Source: Trinickia mobilis (lineage in GTDB: Bacteria; Pseudomonadota; Gammaproteobacteria; Burkholderiales; Burkholderiaceae). From it: a stretch of 64,000 nt of DNA. Location: NCBI RefSeq assembly GCF_017315705.1, contig NZ_JAFLRF010000001.1, forward strand, positions 90,302-154,301. Reading direction: 5' to 3'. Positions 18,273 to 27,160 of this stretch are shown piece by piece. The position numbers were made by a program, and so were the translations under genes. Each line of letters starts with the position of its first letter. Within the stretch, counting starts at the first letter, position 1. A model generated the notes under the pieces. It made no database searches, was not told where the DNA came from, and saw nothing but the letters and a program-made list of their open reading frames with translations.

Positions 18273-19433
18273 ATGAAACCACTCTCGCTTACGAAATCCG
18301 GCGCACGCATCGCGCTGGCCGCGGCTGCGGCAGCCGCGGCGCTAGCGGCCGCACAAGCGGCCTACGCGGAGCCGCAAGGCTTCCTCGAAACCGTCCACAA
18401 GCACACGACCCTCGTCAACACGGTGCCCGACAACGGCGACCAGAACCCGTACGCGATCGCCGTCGCGCCCGTATCCTCAGGCGCGTTCAAGAAGGGCGAC
18501 GTGCTGGTCGACAACTTCAACAATTCGGCGAACCTGCAAGGCACGGGCAGCACGATCGTCGACTATCACGCCGACACGAAGCAGATGACCACGTTCGCGA
18601 CGCTTCCGCGCGAGCTCAAGGAATGCCCGGGCGGGATCGGCCTGTCGACGGCGATGACGGTGCTCAAGTCGGGCTGGGTGATCGTCGGCAGCACGCCGAG
18701 CAACGACGGCACCACGACGACCAAAGGCGCCGGCTGCCTGATCGTGCTGGACAACCAGGGCAAGCTCGTCTCGACGATCACCGGCGAGAACATCAACGAC
18801 CCGTGGGGCAACATGGCCGTGGTCGACAACGGCGACACGGCGACGCTGTTCGTGTCGATGGCCGGCTTCGGCGTCGGCAGCCCGAACGCGGCCGGTCCCG
18901 ACGGCGACCCGCCTGTGTTCAAGCAGTCCACCGTGCTGCGCCTCGAGCTCGACATCCCGGCCGGCAAGCCGCCGGCCGTCAAGCAGCAGACGGTGATCGC
19001 GAGCGGCTTCGGCGCGCAGGCCGACAAGGGCGTGTTCCTGATCGGACCGACCGGCCTCGCATTGTCCGCCGACCGCAAGCTGCTGTACGTATCGGACGCG
19101 ATCGGCAACCGCATCAACGAGATCGAAGACCCGCTCACGCGCGACTTCAGCGCAGGCGTCGGCCGCCAGGTCACCGCCGACGGCCTCTTGCACCGCCCGC
19201 TCGCGATGGATACGGCGCCCAACGGCCACCTGCTCGTGACGAACGCGCTGAACGGCCAGGTCGTCGAGATCGACCCGGCCTCCGGCAAGCAGCTCTACGC
19301 GCGCTGGATCGACACCGACAAGGCGCAATCGCCCCCGGGCAACGGCGACTTGTTCGGCATCGTCATGACGCCCGAAGGCGACGGTTTCTACTACGTCGAA
19401 GATGACGTGAACACACTGGTACTGGCGAAATAA
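18273..19433 (+). CDS. periplasmic beta-propeller-like protein in the iron operon
   Basis: The 386-aa protein has an Ala-rich Sec signal (cleavage near AYAEP). The mature protein has repeating blade-like segments such as GDVLVDNFNN, GWVIVGSTPS, ALSADRKLLYVSDAIGNRIN and APNGHLLVTNALNGQVVEID, which resemble NHL or YncE-type propellers. No enzymatic motif is evident. Its stop is one base from the efeB start, so the two are tightly coupled. It may hold or deliver a ligand for the peroxidase; function is unknown. Confidence 0.7.
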   Translation: MKPLSLTKSGARIALAAAAAAAALAAAQAAYAEPQGFLETVHKHTTLVNTVPDNGDQNPYAIAVAPVSSGAFKKGDVLVDNFNNSANLQGTGSTIVDYHADTKQMTTFATLPRELKECPGGIGLSTAMTVLKSGWVIVGSTPSNDGTTTTKGAGCLIVLDNQGKLVSTITGENINDPWGNMAVVDNGDTATLFVSMAGFGVGSPNAAGPDGDPPVFKQSTVLRLELDIPAGKPPAVKQQTVIASGFGAQADKGVFLIGPTGLALSADRKLLYVSDAIGNRINEIEDPLTRDFSAGVGRQVTADGLLHRPLAMDTAPNGHLLVTNALNGQVVEIDPASGKQLYARWIDTDKAQSPPGNGDLFGIVMTPEGDGFYYVEDDVNTLVLAK

Positions 19434-19434
19434 C

Positions 19435-20754
19435 ATGACCGACGATACGAAGCCGCTCAAGCGCCCAACCCGGCGCGGCTTCCTGAAAGCGAGCGGGGCC
19501 GCGGTAGCGGCCGGCGCGACGCTGGGAGCCGCGCTCGGCACGAGCGCCGCAAAAGCGGCACAGACCCCGCATGAACCCGCGCACGGCAAGCCGCACGCGG
19601 ACGATCCGCAATCCGCGGCGGAGCCGTTCTACGGCGCTCACCAAGGGGGGATCGTCACGCCGCAGCAAGCGCATACGTACGTGGCGGCGTTCGACCTCAC
19701 GACGGCCAAGCGCGAAGACGTGCTCGACCTGCTGCGCGAATGGACCGATGCCGCGGCGCGCCTGACGCGCGGGCAGACGGCCCAGCCGCTGCCGGCGTCC
19801 GCCGACAAGTCCGCGCCCGATTCGGGCGACGTGCTCGGTCTCGGCGCGGCCGGCCTGACGATCACGTTCGGCTTCGGCCCGGGCCTCTTCACGAAGGACG
19901 GCAAGGACCGCTACGGCCTCGCCGGCAAGCGCCCCGCCGCGCTCGTCGATTTGCCGCGCTTTAACGGCGATCAATTGCTGCCGGAGAAATCGGGCGGCGA
20001 CCTCTTCGTGCAGGCCTGCGCGAACGACGCGCAAGTCGCCTTCCACGCGGTGCGCCAGCTCGCGCGCATGGGCTACGGCATCGTGCAGATGCAGTGGGGC
20101 CAGGCCGGCTTCCTGTCGGGCCCGAAGGGGCAGACGCCGCGCAACCTGATGGGCTTCAAGGACGGCACGAACAATCCGCCGACGCAGGACCCCGCGCTGA
20201 TGAACCAGTTCATCTGGGCCGGCGACGAGGGTCCGGCGTGGATGCAAAACGGCACCTACGCGGTGTTCCGGCGCATCCGCATCACGATCGAGCACTGGGA
20301 CCAGATGGAAGTGGGCTTCCAGGAATCGGTGTTCGGCCGCCACAAGACCAGCGGCGCGCCGATCGGCAAGAAAAACGAGTTCGACGCGCTCGATCTCGAT
20401 GCGCAGGACAAGGACGGCAACGCGCTGATTCCCGACAATTCGCACGTGCGCCTCTCGACGGCCGCGACGAACGGCGGCCAGCGGATTCTGCGCCGCTCGT
20501 ATTCGTACAACGACAGCACGAACTTTTACATCGAGCGCTGGCCGCCTTGGCGCCAGGAAACGGAGTACGATGCCGGGCTGATTTTCATCGCGCACCAGCG
20601 CGATCCGCGCACCGGCTTCATTCCGATCAACGAGAAGCTCGCGAAGCTCGACATGATGAACCAGTTCACGACGCACGTCGGCAGCGCGATCTTCGCGATC
20701 CCGCCGGGCGCGAAGGAAGGTTCGTTCATCGGCGCGGAGCTGTTCGGCGCTTGA
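19435..20754 (+). CDS. efeB: EfeB-type deferrochelatase/peroxidase (DyP family)
   Basis: The 439-aa protein begins with a twin-arginine signal (RRGFLKASG, residues 13-21). The DyP-type haem peroxidase domain has the GxxDG motif in GFKDGTNNPP (GFKDG at residues 240-244), a likely proximal His in GRHKTSGAPIG and a C-terminal TTHVGSAIFAIPPGA. EfeB proteins are exported folded and release iron from haem or oxidise ferrous iron. In EfeUOB systems they work with EfeO and EfeU. Here those partners are absent and a FbpABC transporter follows instead. Confidence 0.92.
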   Translation: MTDDTKPLKRPTRRGFLKASGAAVAAGATLGAALGTSAAKAAQTPHEPAHGKPHADDPQSAAEPFYGAHQGGIVTPQQAHTYVAAFDLTTAKREDVLDLLREWTDAAARLTRGQTAQPLPASADKSAPDSGDVLGLGAAGLTITFGFGPGLFTKDGKDRYGLAGKRPAALVDLPRFNGDQLLPEKSGGDLFVQACANDAQVAFHAVRQLARMGYGIVQMQWGQAGFLSGPKGQTPRNLMGFKDGTNNPPTQDPALMNQFIWAGDEGPAWMQNGTYAVFRRIRITIEHWDQMEVGFQESVFGRHKTSGAPIGKKNEFDALDLDAQDKDGNALIPDNSHVRLSTAATNGGQRILRRSYSYNDSTNFYIERWPPWRQETEYDAGLIFIAHQRDPRTGFIPINEKLAKLDMMNQFTTHVGSAIFAIPPGAKEGSFIGAELFGA

Positions 20755-20861
20755 GTCTTGCGTCGAGCCCGGAACATCGGAACGGCGCGCCGCCCGCGCA
20801 TCGCGGCGGCCCGCCGGCACACATCAACAGACACACCCGTATTCGAAGAGGAATCTGGATC

Positions 20862-21893
20862 ATGGCAGGTTTGAAGTTCGGCACCCGGCTCGCCGCGATC
20901 GGCGGCGCAGCGACCCTTGCAATGGCGGCGCTCGGCGCGCTGCCGACGGCCGCGCACGCCGCCTCGCTCACGCTCTACAGCGCGCAGCACGAGCAAGTCG
21001 TCGACATGCTGACGAAGGATTTTGAAAAGCAGACCGGCATCCCGGTGAAGGTGCGCAACGGCGAAGGCCCGGCGCTCGCCGCGCAGCTCGTCGCCGAAGG
21101 CAACGCCACGCCCGCCGACGTCTACTTCACCGAAAACTCGCCCGAGCTCGTGCTGCTCGGCGAGAAGGGCTTGCTCGGAAAGGTCGACGCCTCGACGCTC
21201 GCCACCACGCCCGCGCGCTATAACGCGCCGCAAGGCGACTGGGTCGGCGTGCTCGCGCGCGAGAACGTGCTCGCGTACAGCACGGCGAAGATCCAGCCGG
21301 CGCAACTGCCGGCCTCGCTGATGGATCTCGCGAAGCCCGAGTGGAAGGGCAAGGTCGGCATCGCGCCCTCCGACGCGGACTTCCTGCCGCTCGTCTCCGC
21401 CGTGCTCGCCGCCAAAGGCGAAGCCGCGACGCTCGCCTGGCTGAAGGGCCTGAAGGCGAACGCGCAGATCTTCGACGACGACGAAGGCGTGGTCGCCGCC
21501 GTCAATCGCGGCGCGGTCGCGACGGGCGTGATCAACAGCTACTACTGGGCGCGCCTGCATGCCGAACTCGGCGACAAGTCCACCAAGAGCGCCGTCTATC
21601 ACTTCGGCAACGGCGACGTCGGCGGGTTGATCAACGTGTCGGGCGCGGCGGTGCTCAAGGCCTCGCACAACACCGATGCCGCGCAGAAGTTCCTCGCCTA
21701 TCTCGTGAGCGAGCGCGCGCAGAAGCTGATCGCGGGCAGCCACATCAGCTTCGAATATCCGCTGCGCGCAGGCGTGGCGCCCGATCCGATCCTGAAGCCG
21801 TTCAACGAACTGGCGCCGCCGCCGCTCACGCTCGAACAGCTCGGCGACGACAGCCAGGCCGGCAAGCTGCTTCGTCAAGCGGGACTTTTGTAA
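20862..21893 (+). CDS. fbpA: periplasmic ferric-iron-binding protein FbpA
   Basis: The 343-aa protein has a Sec signal cleaved near AAHAAS. The transferrin-like ferric-binding fold shows LTLYSAQHEQVVDML with a metal-side His43. The tyrosine pair Tyr227-Tyr228 in INSYYWARL is the diagnostic iron-coordinating motif of FbpA. AAGAGGAA at 20847-20854 is the ribosome binding site. It binds Fe3+ in the periplasm and passes it to the permease encoded next. Confidence 0.93.
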   Translation: MAGLKFGTRLAAIGGAATLAMAALGALPTAAHAASLTLYSAQHEQVVDMLTKDFEKQTGIPVKVRNGEGPALAAQLVAEGNATPADVYFTENSPELVLLGEKGLLGKVDASTLATTPARYNAPQGDWVGVLARENVLAYSTAKIQPAQLPASLMDLAKPEWKGKVGIAPSDADFLPLVSAVLAAKGEAATLAWLKGLKANAQIFDDDEGVVAAVNRGAVATGVINSYYWARLHAELGDKSTKSAVYHFGNGDVGGLINVSGAAVLKASHNTDAAQKFLAYLVSERAQKLIAGSHISFEYPLRAGVAPDPILKPFNELAPPPLTLEQLGDDSQAGKLLRQAGLL

Positions 21894-21934
21894 ATGAACG
21901 CCCCCCACGCTCACTGTCGCTCGCGCGAGCCATC

Positions 21935-23530
21935 ATGAGCAACGCTGCCGTGGCGGTCACGCCATCGTCCGAAACCGCGGCGCGCGCCACCCGGCGCGCG
22001 CCGCACGGCCTTTTTGCGGCCGCCGCCATCGGTGCGCTGCTCGTCCTGATGCCGCTCGCGTTCACGGTTTACCGCGCCGCGAGCTTCGGTCTTTCCGATG
22101 CCGCCGAGCTGGTGTTCCGCCCGCTCGTCGGCGAATTGCTGCTCAACACGCTCTTGATCACGGTGACGGCGACGCTCGCTGCCGCCGTGCTCGGCACCGC
22201 CGCCGCGTGGTTCATCGAACGCACGCATCTGCCGGGCCGGCGCGCGTGGGCGCTGTTGATGGCCGCGCCGCTCGCGATGCCCGCGTTCATCACGAGCTAT
22301 GCGTGGGTGTCGTTGTCGCTCGATTTGCAGGACTTCACGGGCGCCCTGCTCGTCATCACGTCGACGTATTTCCCGCTCGTCTACTTGCCGGTGGCCGCCG
22401 CGTTGCGCGGCATGGACCCCGCGCTCGAAGAAAGCGCGCGTTCGCTCGGCTGCGGACGCTGGTCGACGTTCGTGCGCGTCGTGCTGCCGCAATTGCGCCC
22501 GGCGCTGCTGGGCGGGATGCTGCTCGTCGCGCTCGGCGTGCTGTCCGAGTTCGGCGCGTTCTCGCTGTTGCGCTTCCGCACGTTTACGACCGAGATCTAC
22601 GCCGAGTACCGCACGAGCTTCGACGGCGGCGGCGCATCGATCTTCGCTTCGCTCCTGATGACGATGTGCCTCGTGTGCCTCGTGCTCGAAGTCCGCGTGC
22701 GCGGCAAGGCGCGCTACGAGCGCGTCGATCGCGGCGCGCGCCGCGCGGCGCTGCGCTATCCGCTCGGCACGGGGCGCTGGCTCGTCGTCGCGGGCTTCGC
22801 GGCGGTCGTCGTCGCGACGCTCGGCGTGCCGCTCGGCATGATCGCCTACTGGCTCACGCAGCCGGGCGCCGCCGCCGTCACGCCGGCCGACGTCTCGCCG
22901 GAGCTGCTCTGGAACGCGGCCACGGCCTCGCTCGGCTTCGGCGCCGCCGCCGCGCTCGTGACCACGCTGCTCGCGCTGCCGCTCGCGTTCCTGCTCGTGC
23001 GCTATCCCGGCAGGATCGCGACGCTCTTCGAGCGCACCGTCTTCATCGCGCAGGGCATGCCGGGGCTCGTGATCGCGCTCGCGATCGTCTCGCTCGCCGT
23101 GCGCTTCCTGTTGCCGCTCTATCAGAGCGCGGCGCTGCTCGTCGTCGCCTACGCGATCCTGTGCCTGCCGCTCGCGCTCGTGAGCGTGCGCGCCGCGTTG
23201 ATGCAGTCGCAGCCGCGTCTCGAAGAGACCTCGCGCGCGCTCGGTCTCAACGCCTTGCAAACGGCGTGGCGCGTGCTGCTGCCGCTCGCCGGGCCGGGCC
23301 TCGGCTCGGCCGCGGCGATGGTGTTCATCTCCGTCGTCACCGAATTGAACGCGACGCTCCTGCTCTCGCCGATCGGCACGCATACGCTCGCGACGCAAGT
23401 GTGGACCGACACCTCCACGCTCGCCTTCGCCGCGGCGGCGCCCTACGCGGCGCTGCTCGTCGGCATCTCGCTCTTTGCGTCGGGCGTGCTGTTCGCGCTG
23501 CTCGGCAAATCGGCGGTGCTCGAGCGCTGA
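21935..23530 (+). CDS. fbpB: ferric iron ABC transporter permease FbpB
   Basis: The 531-aa protein is a fused double permease with about 12 transmembrane helices and two EAA loops: EESARSLGCGRWSTFVRVVL in the first half and EETSRALGLNALQTAWRVLL in the second. This is the FbpB/SfuB arrangement. The start ATG at 21935 overlaps the stop of a 14-codon frame that begins directly after the fbpA stop (21894). That interval also resembles part of the repeat element seen at 56666-56946. Confidence 0.92.
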   Translation: MSNAAVAVTPSSETAARATRRAPHGLFAAAAIGALLVLMPLAFTVYRAASFGLSDAAELVFRPLVGELLLNTLLITVTATLAAAVLGTAAAWFIERTHLPGRRAWALLMAAPLAMPAFITSYAWVSLSLDLQDFTGALLVITSTYFPLVYLPVAAALRGMDPALEESARSLGCGRWSTFVRVVLPQLRPALLGGMLLVALGVLSEFGAFSLLRFRTFTTEIYAEYRTSFDGGGASIFASLLMTMCLVCLVLEVRVRGKARYERVDRGARRAALRYPLGTGRWLVVAGFAAVVVATLGVPLGMIAYWLTQPGAAAVTPADVSPELLWNAATASLGFGAAAALVTTLLALPLAFLLVRYPGRIATLFERTVFIAQGMPGLVIALAIVSLAVRFLLPLYQSAALLVVAYAILCLPLALVSVRAALMQSQPRLEETSRALGLNALQTAWRVLLPLAGPGLGSAAAMVFISVVTELNATLLLSPIGTHTLATQVWTDTSTLAFAAAAPYAALLVGISLFASGVLFALLGKSAVLER

Positions 23531-23586
23531 CGGTGCGCCGGCCGGCACGGCGGCACGGGCGAACGATTTACGAATGAGTCACATCG

Positions 23587-24657
23587 ATGAGCAATCTGAA
23601 CATCAGCGGCTTGAAGAAGTCGTTCAAGGGCACCGCGGTGCTGCACGGCATCGACCTGACGGTCAAGAGCGGCACGCTGCTCGCGCTGCTCGGTCCGTCG
23701 GGCAGCGGCAAGACCACGCTGCTGCGCGTGCTGTGCGGGTTCGAGGAAGCCGACGCCGGGACGGTCGAGATCGACGGCCGGCGCGTGGCGGGTCCCGGCC
23801 TGCACATGCCTTCGGAGCAGCGCCGCATCGGCTACGTGCCCCAGGAAGGCGCGCTCTTCCCGCATCTGTCGGTGGCCGACAACATCGTGTTCGGCCTGCC
23901 GCGCAGGTTGCGCCGCACGCGCCATCGCGTCGCGGAACTGCTCGAACTCGTGGGATTGCCCGCGTCGTACGCGGAGCGCGCACCGCAGCAGCTCTCGGGC
24001 GGCCAGCAGCAGCGCGTCGCGCTGGCGCGGGCGCTCGCGCCGTCGCCGACGCTCGTGATGCTCGACGAGCCGTTTTCGTCGCTCGACGCGGCGCTGCGCA
24101 TCGAAACGCGGCAAGCGGTCGCCGATGCGCTCGCAGCGGCGGGCGCGACCGCGGTGCTCGTCACGCACGATCAGTCGGAAGCGCTATCGCTGGGCCATGA
24201 AGTGGCGGTGCTCTGGCACGGCAAGCTGATCCAGACCGCGACGCCCAAAGCGCTCTACCGGCGGCCGGTGTCGCGCGAGCTGGCCTCGTTCGTCGGGGAA
24301 GCGGTGTTGTTGCCGGGGGTGGCGGCGCACGATGCCGTCGATTGCCAGCTTGGGACGCTCAAGCTCGCGGCCCCGGCCAATGCCGGCCCCGTCCATGTGA
24401 TGGTGCGTCCCGAACAGATCCGCATCCTGCCCGCCGGCGTCGGCGCAGCCTCGCAGGGGGACGGCGATGCGTCGTTGCATGCGGCGACGGTGCGCGAGGT
24501 CGCTTTCTTCGGCCAGGACGCCAGCATCGGCCTCATGCTCGACGCGGCGCCCGGCTTGTCGATACGGGCGCGCGTGCCCGGCTATTTGAGCCCGCAAGTG
24601 GGCGACAAGGTCAGCGTCGCGGTGGATGGAGAGGTGACGGCGTATCCCTGCGCTTGA
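23587..24657 (+). CDS. fbpC: ferric iron ABC transporter ATPase FbpC
   Basis: The 356-aa ATPase has Walker A GPSGSGKTT (residues 36-44), signature LSGGQQQRVALARAL, Walker B TLVMLDEPFSSLD and an H-loop in VLVTHDQSEAL. A C-terminal TOBE-like domain (about residues 270-355) is typical of the CysA/FbpC group. It energises iron import through FbpB. It is the last gene of the rightward iron operon and faces the end of the flagellar operon; only 12 bp separate the two convergent stops. Confidence 0.93.
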   Translation: MSNLNISGLKKSFKGTAVLHGIDLTVKSGTLLALLGPSGSGKTTLLRVLCGFEEADAGTVEIDGRRVAGPGLHMPSEQRRIGYVPQEGALFPHLSVADNIVFGLPRRLRRTRHRVAELLELVGLPASYAERAPQQLSGGQQQRVALARALAPSPTLVMLDEPFSSLDAALRIETRQAVADALAAAGATAVLVTHDQSEALSLGHEVAVLWHGKLIQTATPKALYRRPVSRELASFVGEAVLLPGVAAHDAVDCQLGTLKLAAPANAGPVHVMVRPEQIRILPAGVGAASQGDGDASLHAATVREVAFFGQDASIGLMLDAAPGLSIRARVPGYLSPQVGDKVSVAVDGEVTAYPCA

Positions 24658-24669
24658 GCGAGGCGTGCG

Positions 24670-25107
24670 CTACTCCGGCGCACGCGCGCCGCTCGCGCGC
24701 TGCCTCGACCGCTTCGACAGGCTCAGATAGAGTGCCACCCCGTACTCGCCATACAAACGCTCCGCGAGCTGGCGCAGCGAGCCATCGTTCCGCCAGCGCT
24801 GATAGCGCCGATGACACGTTTGATAAGGCGGATAGCGCGCGGGCAGCTTCGACCACCCCTCTCCGCTGCGCATGATCCACAGCACGCCGTTGAGCACGGC
24901 GCGCGTGTCCGCAAGCGGGCGGCCGCAGCCGCGATAGGGGCCCGACTCCGGCATCATCGATCGCGCGATCTCCCATTCGCGATCGCTCAGGTCGCGCTGC
25001 GGAATCGGCACCTGATGCGCGCGCGGCTCCAGTTGAGTCCGGCTCCCCGTTAGATTTCCGTGCGCGTGCTGCCACGCTTCGCCGTGTCTGTCGAATACTG
25101 AGTTCAT
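24670..25107 (-). CDS. stand-alone IS5-type DUF4096 protein coupled to the flagellar operon
   Basis: The 145-aa protein centres on LSDREWEIARSMMP, GRPLADTRAVLNGVLWIMRS and PPYQTCHRRYQRWRNDGSLR. This is the N-terminal DUF4096 DNA-binding domain of IS5-group transposases. The DDE catalytic domain is absent and the protein ends in a basic tail. Its ATG overlaps the stop of the preceding flagellar gene (ATGA at 25104-25107), and no terminal inverted repeats were seen. It is either an IS remnant that fused into the operon or a domesticated DNA-binding protein. Confidence 0.7.
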   Translation of the reverse strand: MNSVFDRHGEAWQHAHGNLTGSRTQLEPRAHQVPIPQRDLSDREWEIARSMMPESGPYRGCGRPLADTRAVLNGVLWIMRSGEGWSKLPARYPPYQTCHRRYQRWRNDGSLRQLAERLYGEYGVALYLSLSKRSRQRASGARAPE

Positions 25108-26216
25108 GAGCCGCTCCGTCTGACGCCGGCCGCGGCGGGCCGCGCTGCCGCCTGCCCCGGCTCGTTGGCCGCCCTCATCGGGATCGGCAGCTTCAGCAGC
25201 GAACGCACGCGGCCGGCGTCGATATGCGCGGCTGCCTGGGCGGCCGCCGCGAAACTTTCGAAACCATCCGCCGAGCTCAACTGCGCCTTGAATTGCGCGC
25301 TGCAGCCATCGGCCCGGCGCTGTTCGGCAGCCCCTGCCGCGCGCCCGATGGTCTGCTGCGCCCGGTCCAGTTTCGTCTGCAGGGCGGTTTGCACCCGCGC
25401 GATCTGCTTGAGCGCATCGGCGACGCCGCGCAACGACTCACGCAGCCCGGCGTCGCTATCCGTCTTCCAGTTTTGCGGCGCAATCGACCCCGGCACGGCC
25501 TCGGCCTGAATCCGGTTCGGGCGGCCGCTCGGAAAGCGAATTCCGCCGCCCGCGATCGTCAGGCTGGCCTGAAGCTCCGGCCAAGCCGCTTCCGGGATCG
25601 AGAACGTGATGCGGCCCGCGCCGTCGGACGCCGCGGAAATCCCGCCGCGAGCGAGCGCGTAGTTGAGGCGGGCCGCTTGCTCGTCCCCGTACATATCGGC
25701 ATCGAAGCGCACGAGCATCGGCGCCGAGCTTGCGGCGGTATGAAAGACCAGCGTTTCCGGCTTGTGCGATTGCGTCGAGTACGCGTCGAGCCCGCAAATG
25801 CGAAACGCCTGGCGCGCGGATGCGGCCTCGCCGTACTCGAGCTGGGCGCTCAACCGCCCGCCTGTCGCGGCACTGCGCGTCTTCCAGCAAGCCGCGAATT
25901 GCGCGATCCGCTCGCCGACGGCGTGGTCGTCCTGCGTTTTGCCGCTGATCCGCGCGACGACCGCGCCCTTGACTTGCGCGAGCTGAGAGGCCGCACGGCT
26001 CAGGAACGCCAGCGTCTGCTGGGCGCCCGTGACCTGCCGATTGAGCCGCAGGTGCGCCGCGACCGCGTCGCCGCGCCGATAGCCGGTGAGACTGGGTCCC
26101 CGCGCCGGGCCTGCGTTGCGCGCCTTGCCGGCCGCATCCAGACCCGTCGCGGCCGCGGCCGCCGGCGCATTCGCCGCGTGCGCCGCGCCAATCGTCGATA
26201 GCCGAACGCTCGTCAT
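25104..26216 (-). CDS. flagellar protein in the LafW position, function uncertain
   Basis: The 370-aa protein has no family motif that I can name. The N-terminus is Ala-rich. Two helical, Gln/Ala-rich regions (about residues 55-115 and 255-310) bracket a middle part with beta-like segments. This helical-ends layout is reminiscent of axial flagellar proteins. It begins 12 bp after flgL in the same direction. In enterobacterial Flag-2 loci the gene after lfgL is lafW, a putative hook-associated protein. The assignment therefore rests on position, not on similarity that I can verify. Confidence 0.5.
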   Translation of the reverse strand: MTSVRLSTIGAAHAANAPAAAAATGLDAAGKARNAGPARGPSLTGYRRGDAVAAHLRLNRQVTGAQQTLAFLSRAASQLAQVKGAVVARISGKTQDDHAVGERIAQFAACWKTRSAATGGRLSAQLEYGEAASARQAFRICGLDAYSTQSHKPETLVFHTAASSAPMLVRFDADMYGDEQAARLNYALARGGISAASDGAGRITFSIPEAAWPELQASLTIAGGGIRFPSGRPNRIQAEAVPGSIAPQNWKTDSDAGLRESLRGVADALKQIARVQTALQTKLDRAQQTIGRAAGAAEQRRADGCSAQFKAQLSSADGFESFAAAAQAAAHIDAGRVRSLLKLPIPMRAANEPGQAAARPAAAGVRRSGS

Positions 26217-26228
26217 GGCTGCCTCGCG

Positions 26229-27140
26229 TTACAGCACGTCGAACAGCGACATCTGCATGACCCTGCCGTAGACCTTTTGGGTCGCCTGCACGGCGGTCAT
26301 GTACCCGTTCAGCTCGGTCATCGCCGAACCGTAGTCGACTTGCCCCAGCTGCAGCGTCGCCTGATCGTTGGCGAGGCCGACCGCCTGCTGATTGATTTGC
26401 AACTGCGCGAGCATGTTGCGCGACGCGCCCATCTGCGCGGTCTTGGCGCTGACCGTGCCGATTGCCGCATCGATCTGATCGAGACAGTCGGCGAACGCTT
26501 GCCGCACGGCGGGATCGTTCGGGTCGACGTCAGGGTCGCTCGCCGTCTCGGCCGCCGCGTCGAGGCGGTTCAGCAACTCGGCCATGTCGTCGAGGCTCAC
26601 GTTGCCCGCGGCCGTCGTGCCGTTGCCCACGGCCGCCATCTGCGCTTCGGTGTTGCCCGTGAACGTATAGCGCTGGCCGGCCGGCGCGTTCGGGTCGTAG
26701 GAGAGGGCCGGCCGGTCCGTGGCCGTGCCCGAGAAAAGGTAGTTGCCGTCGCTGTCGCGCGAATTGGCCGTGATCATGATGCTGTCGCGCAAGCTCTTGA
26801 TCGACTGCGCCATCGCGTTCAGGTCGCTCGGGGCGGCGCTGCCGTCGGAGGCCCACACCATCAGGTCGCGCGCCGACGTCATGTCCTGCGTGATGCCGCT
26901 GAGATAGGCTTCGCTCTTTTGCAGACGGACCCCCAGTTGATCGATGTTCGTCTGGTACTGCGCGAGCTGACCGCTTTGCTGCGCGATCAGCGACAGGCGC
27001 ACCGAGTTGATCGGATCGTCCGACGGACGCAAGATGCGCTGGCCCGTGGCGATCTGCTGCATCAGGTCCGTCATGTGCTTGTTCGAGTTCTGCAGGGTCG
27101 CGTTCATCAATGCGGCGTATTGGGCGGTGGAAACACGCAT
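26229..27140 (-). CDS. flgL: lateral flagellar hook-filament junction protein FlgL (HAP3)
   Basis: The 303-aa protein starts MRVSTAQYAALMNATLQNSN and continues with IATGQRILRPSDDPI, the FlgL/flagellin D0-D1 signature. The end returns to coiled helices with RNMLAQLQINQQAVGLANDQ. The frame stays open upstream, but the ATG at 27140 has GGGAGAAAA in front and fits the family N-terminus. FlgL joins the hook to the filament together with FlgK, encoded 20 bp upstream. Confidence 0.93.
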   Translation of the reverse strand: MRVSTAQYAALMNATLQNSNKHMTDLMQQIATGQRILRPSDDPINSVRLSLIAQQSGQLAQYQTNIDQLGVRLQKSEAYLSGITQDMTSARDLMVWASDGSAAPSDLNAMAQSIKSLRDSIMITANSRDSDGNYLFSGTATDRPALSYDPNAPAGQRYTFTGNTEAQMAAVGNGTTAAGNVSLDDMAELLNRLDAAAETASDPDVDPNDPAVRQAFADCLDQIDAAIGTVSAKTAQMGASRNMLAQLQINQQAVGLANDQATLQLGQVDYGSAMTELNGYMTAVQATQKVYGRVMQMSLFDVL

Positions 27141-27160
27141 GCTGGTTTTCTCCCTTGTGA

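Noticed and set aside
24670..25107. Complete insertion sequence
   Set aside because: No DDE domain, terminal inverted repeats or target-site duplication could be seen.
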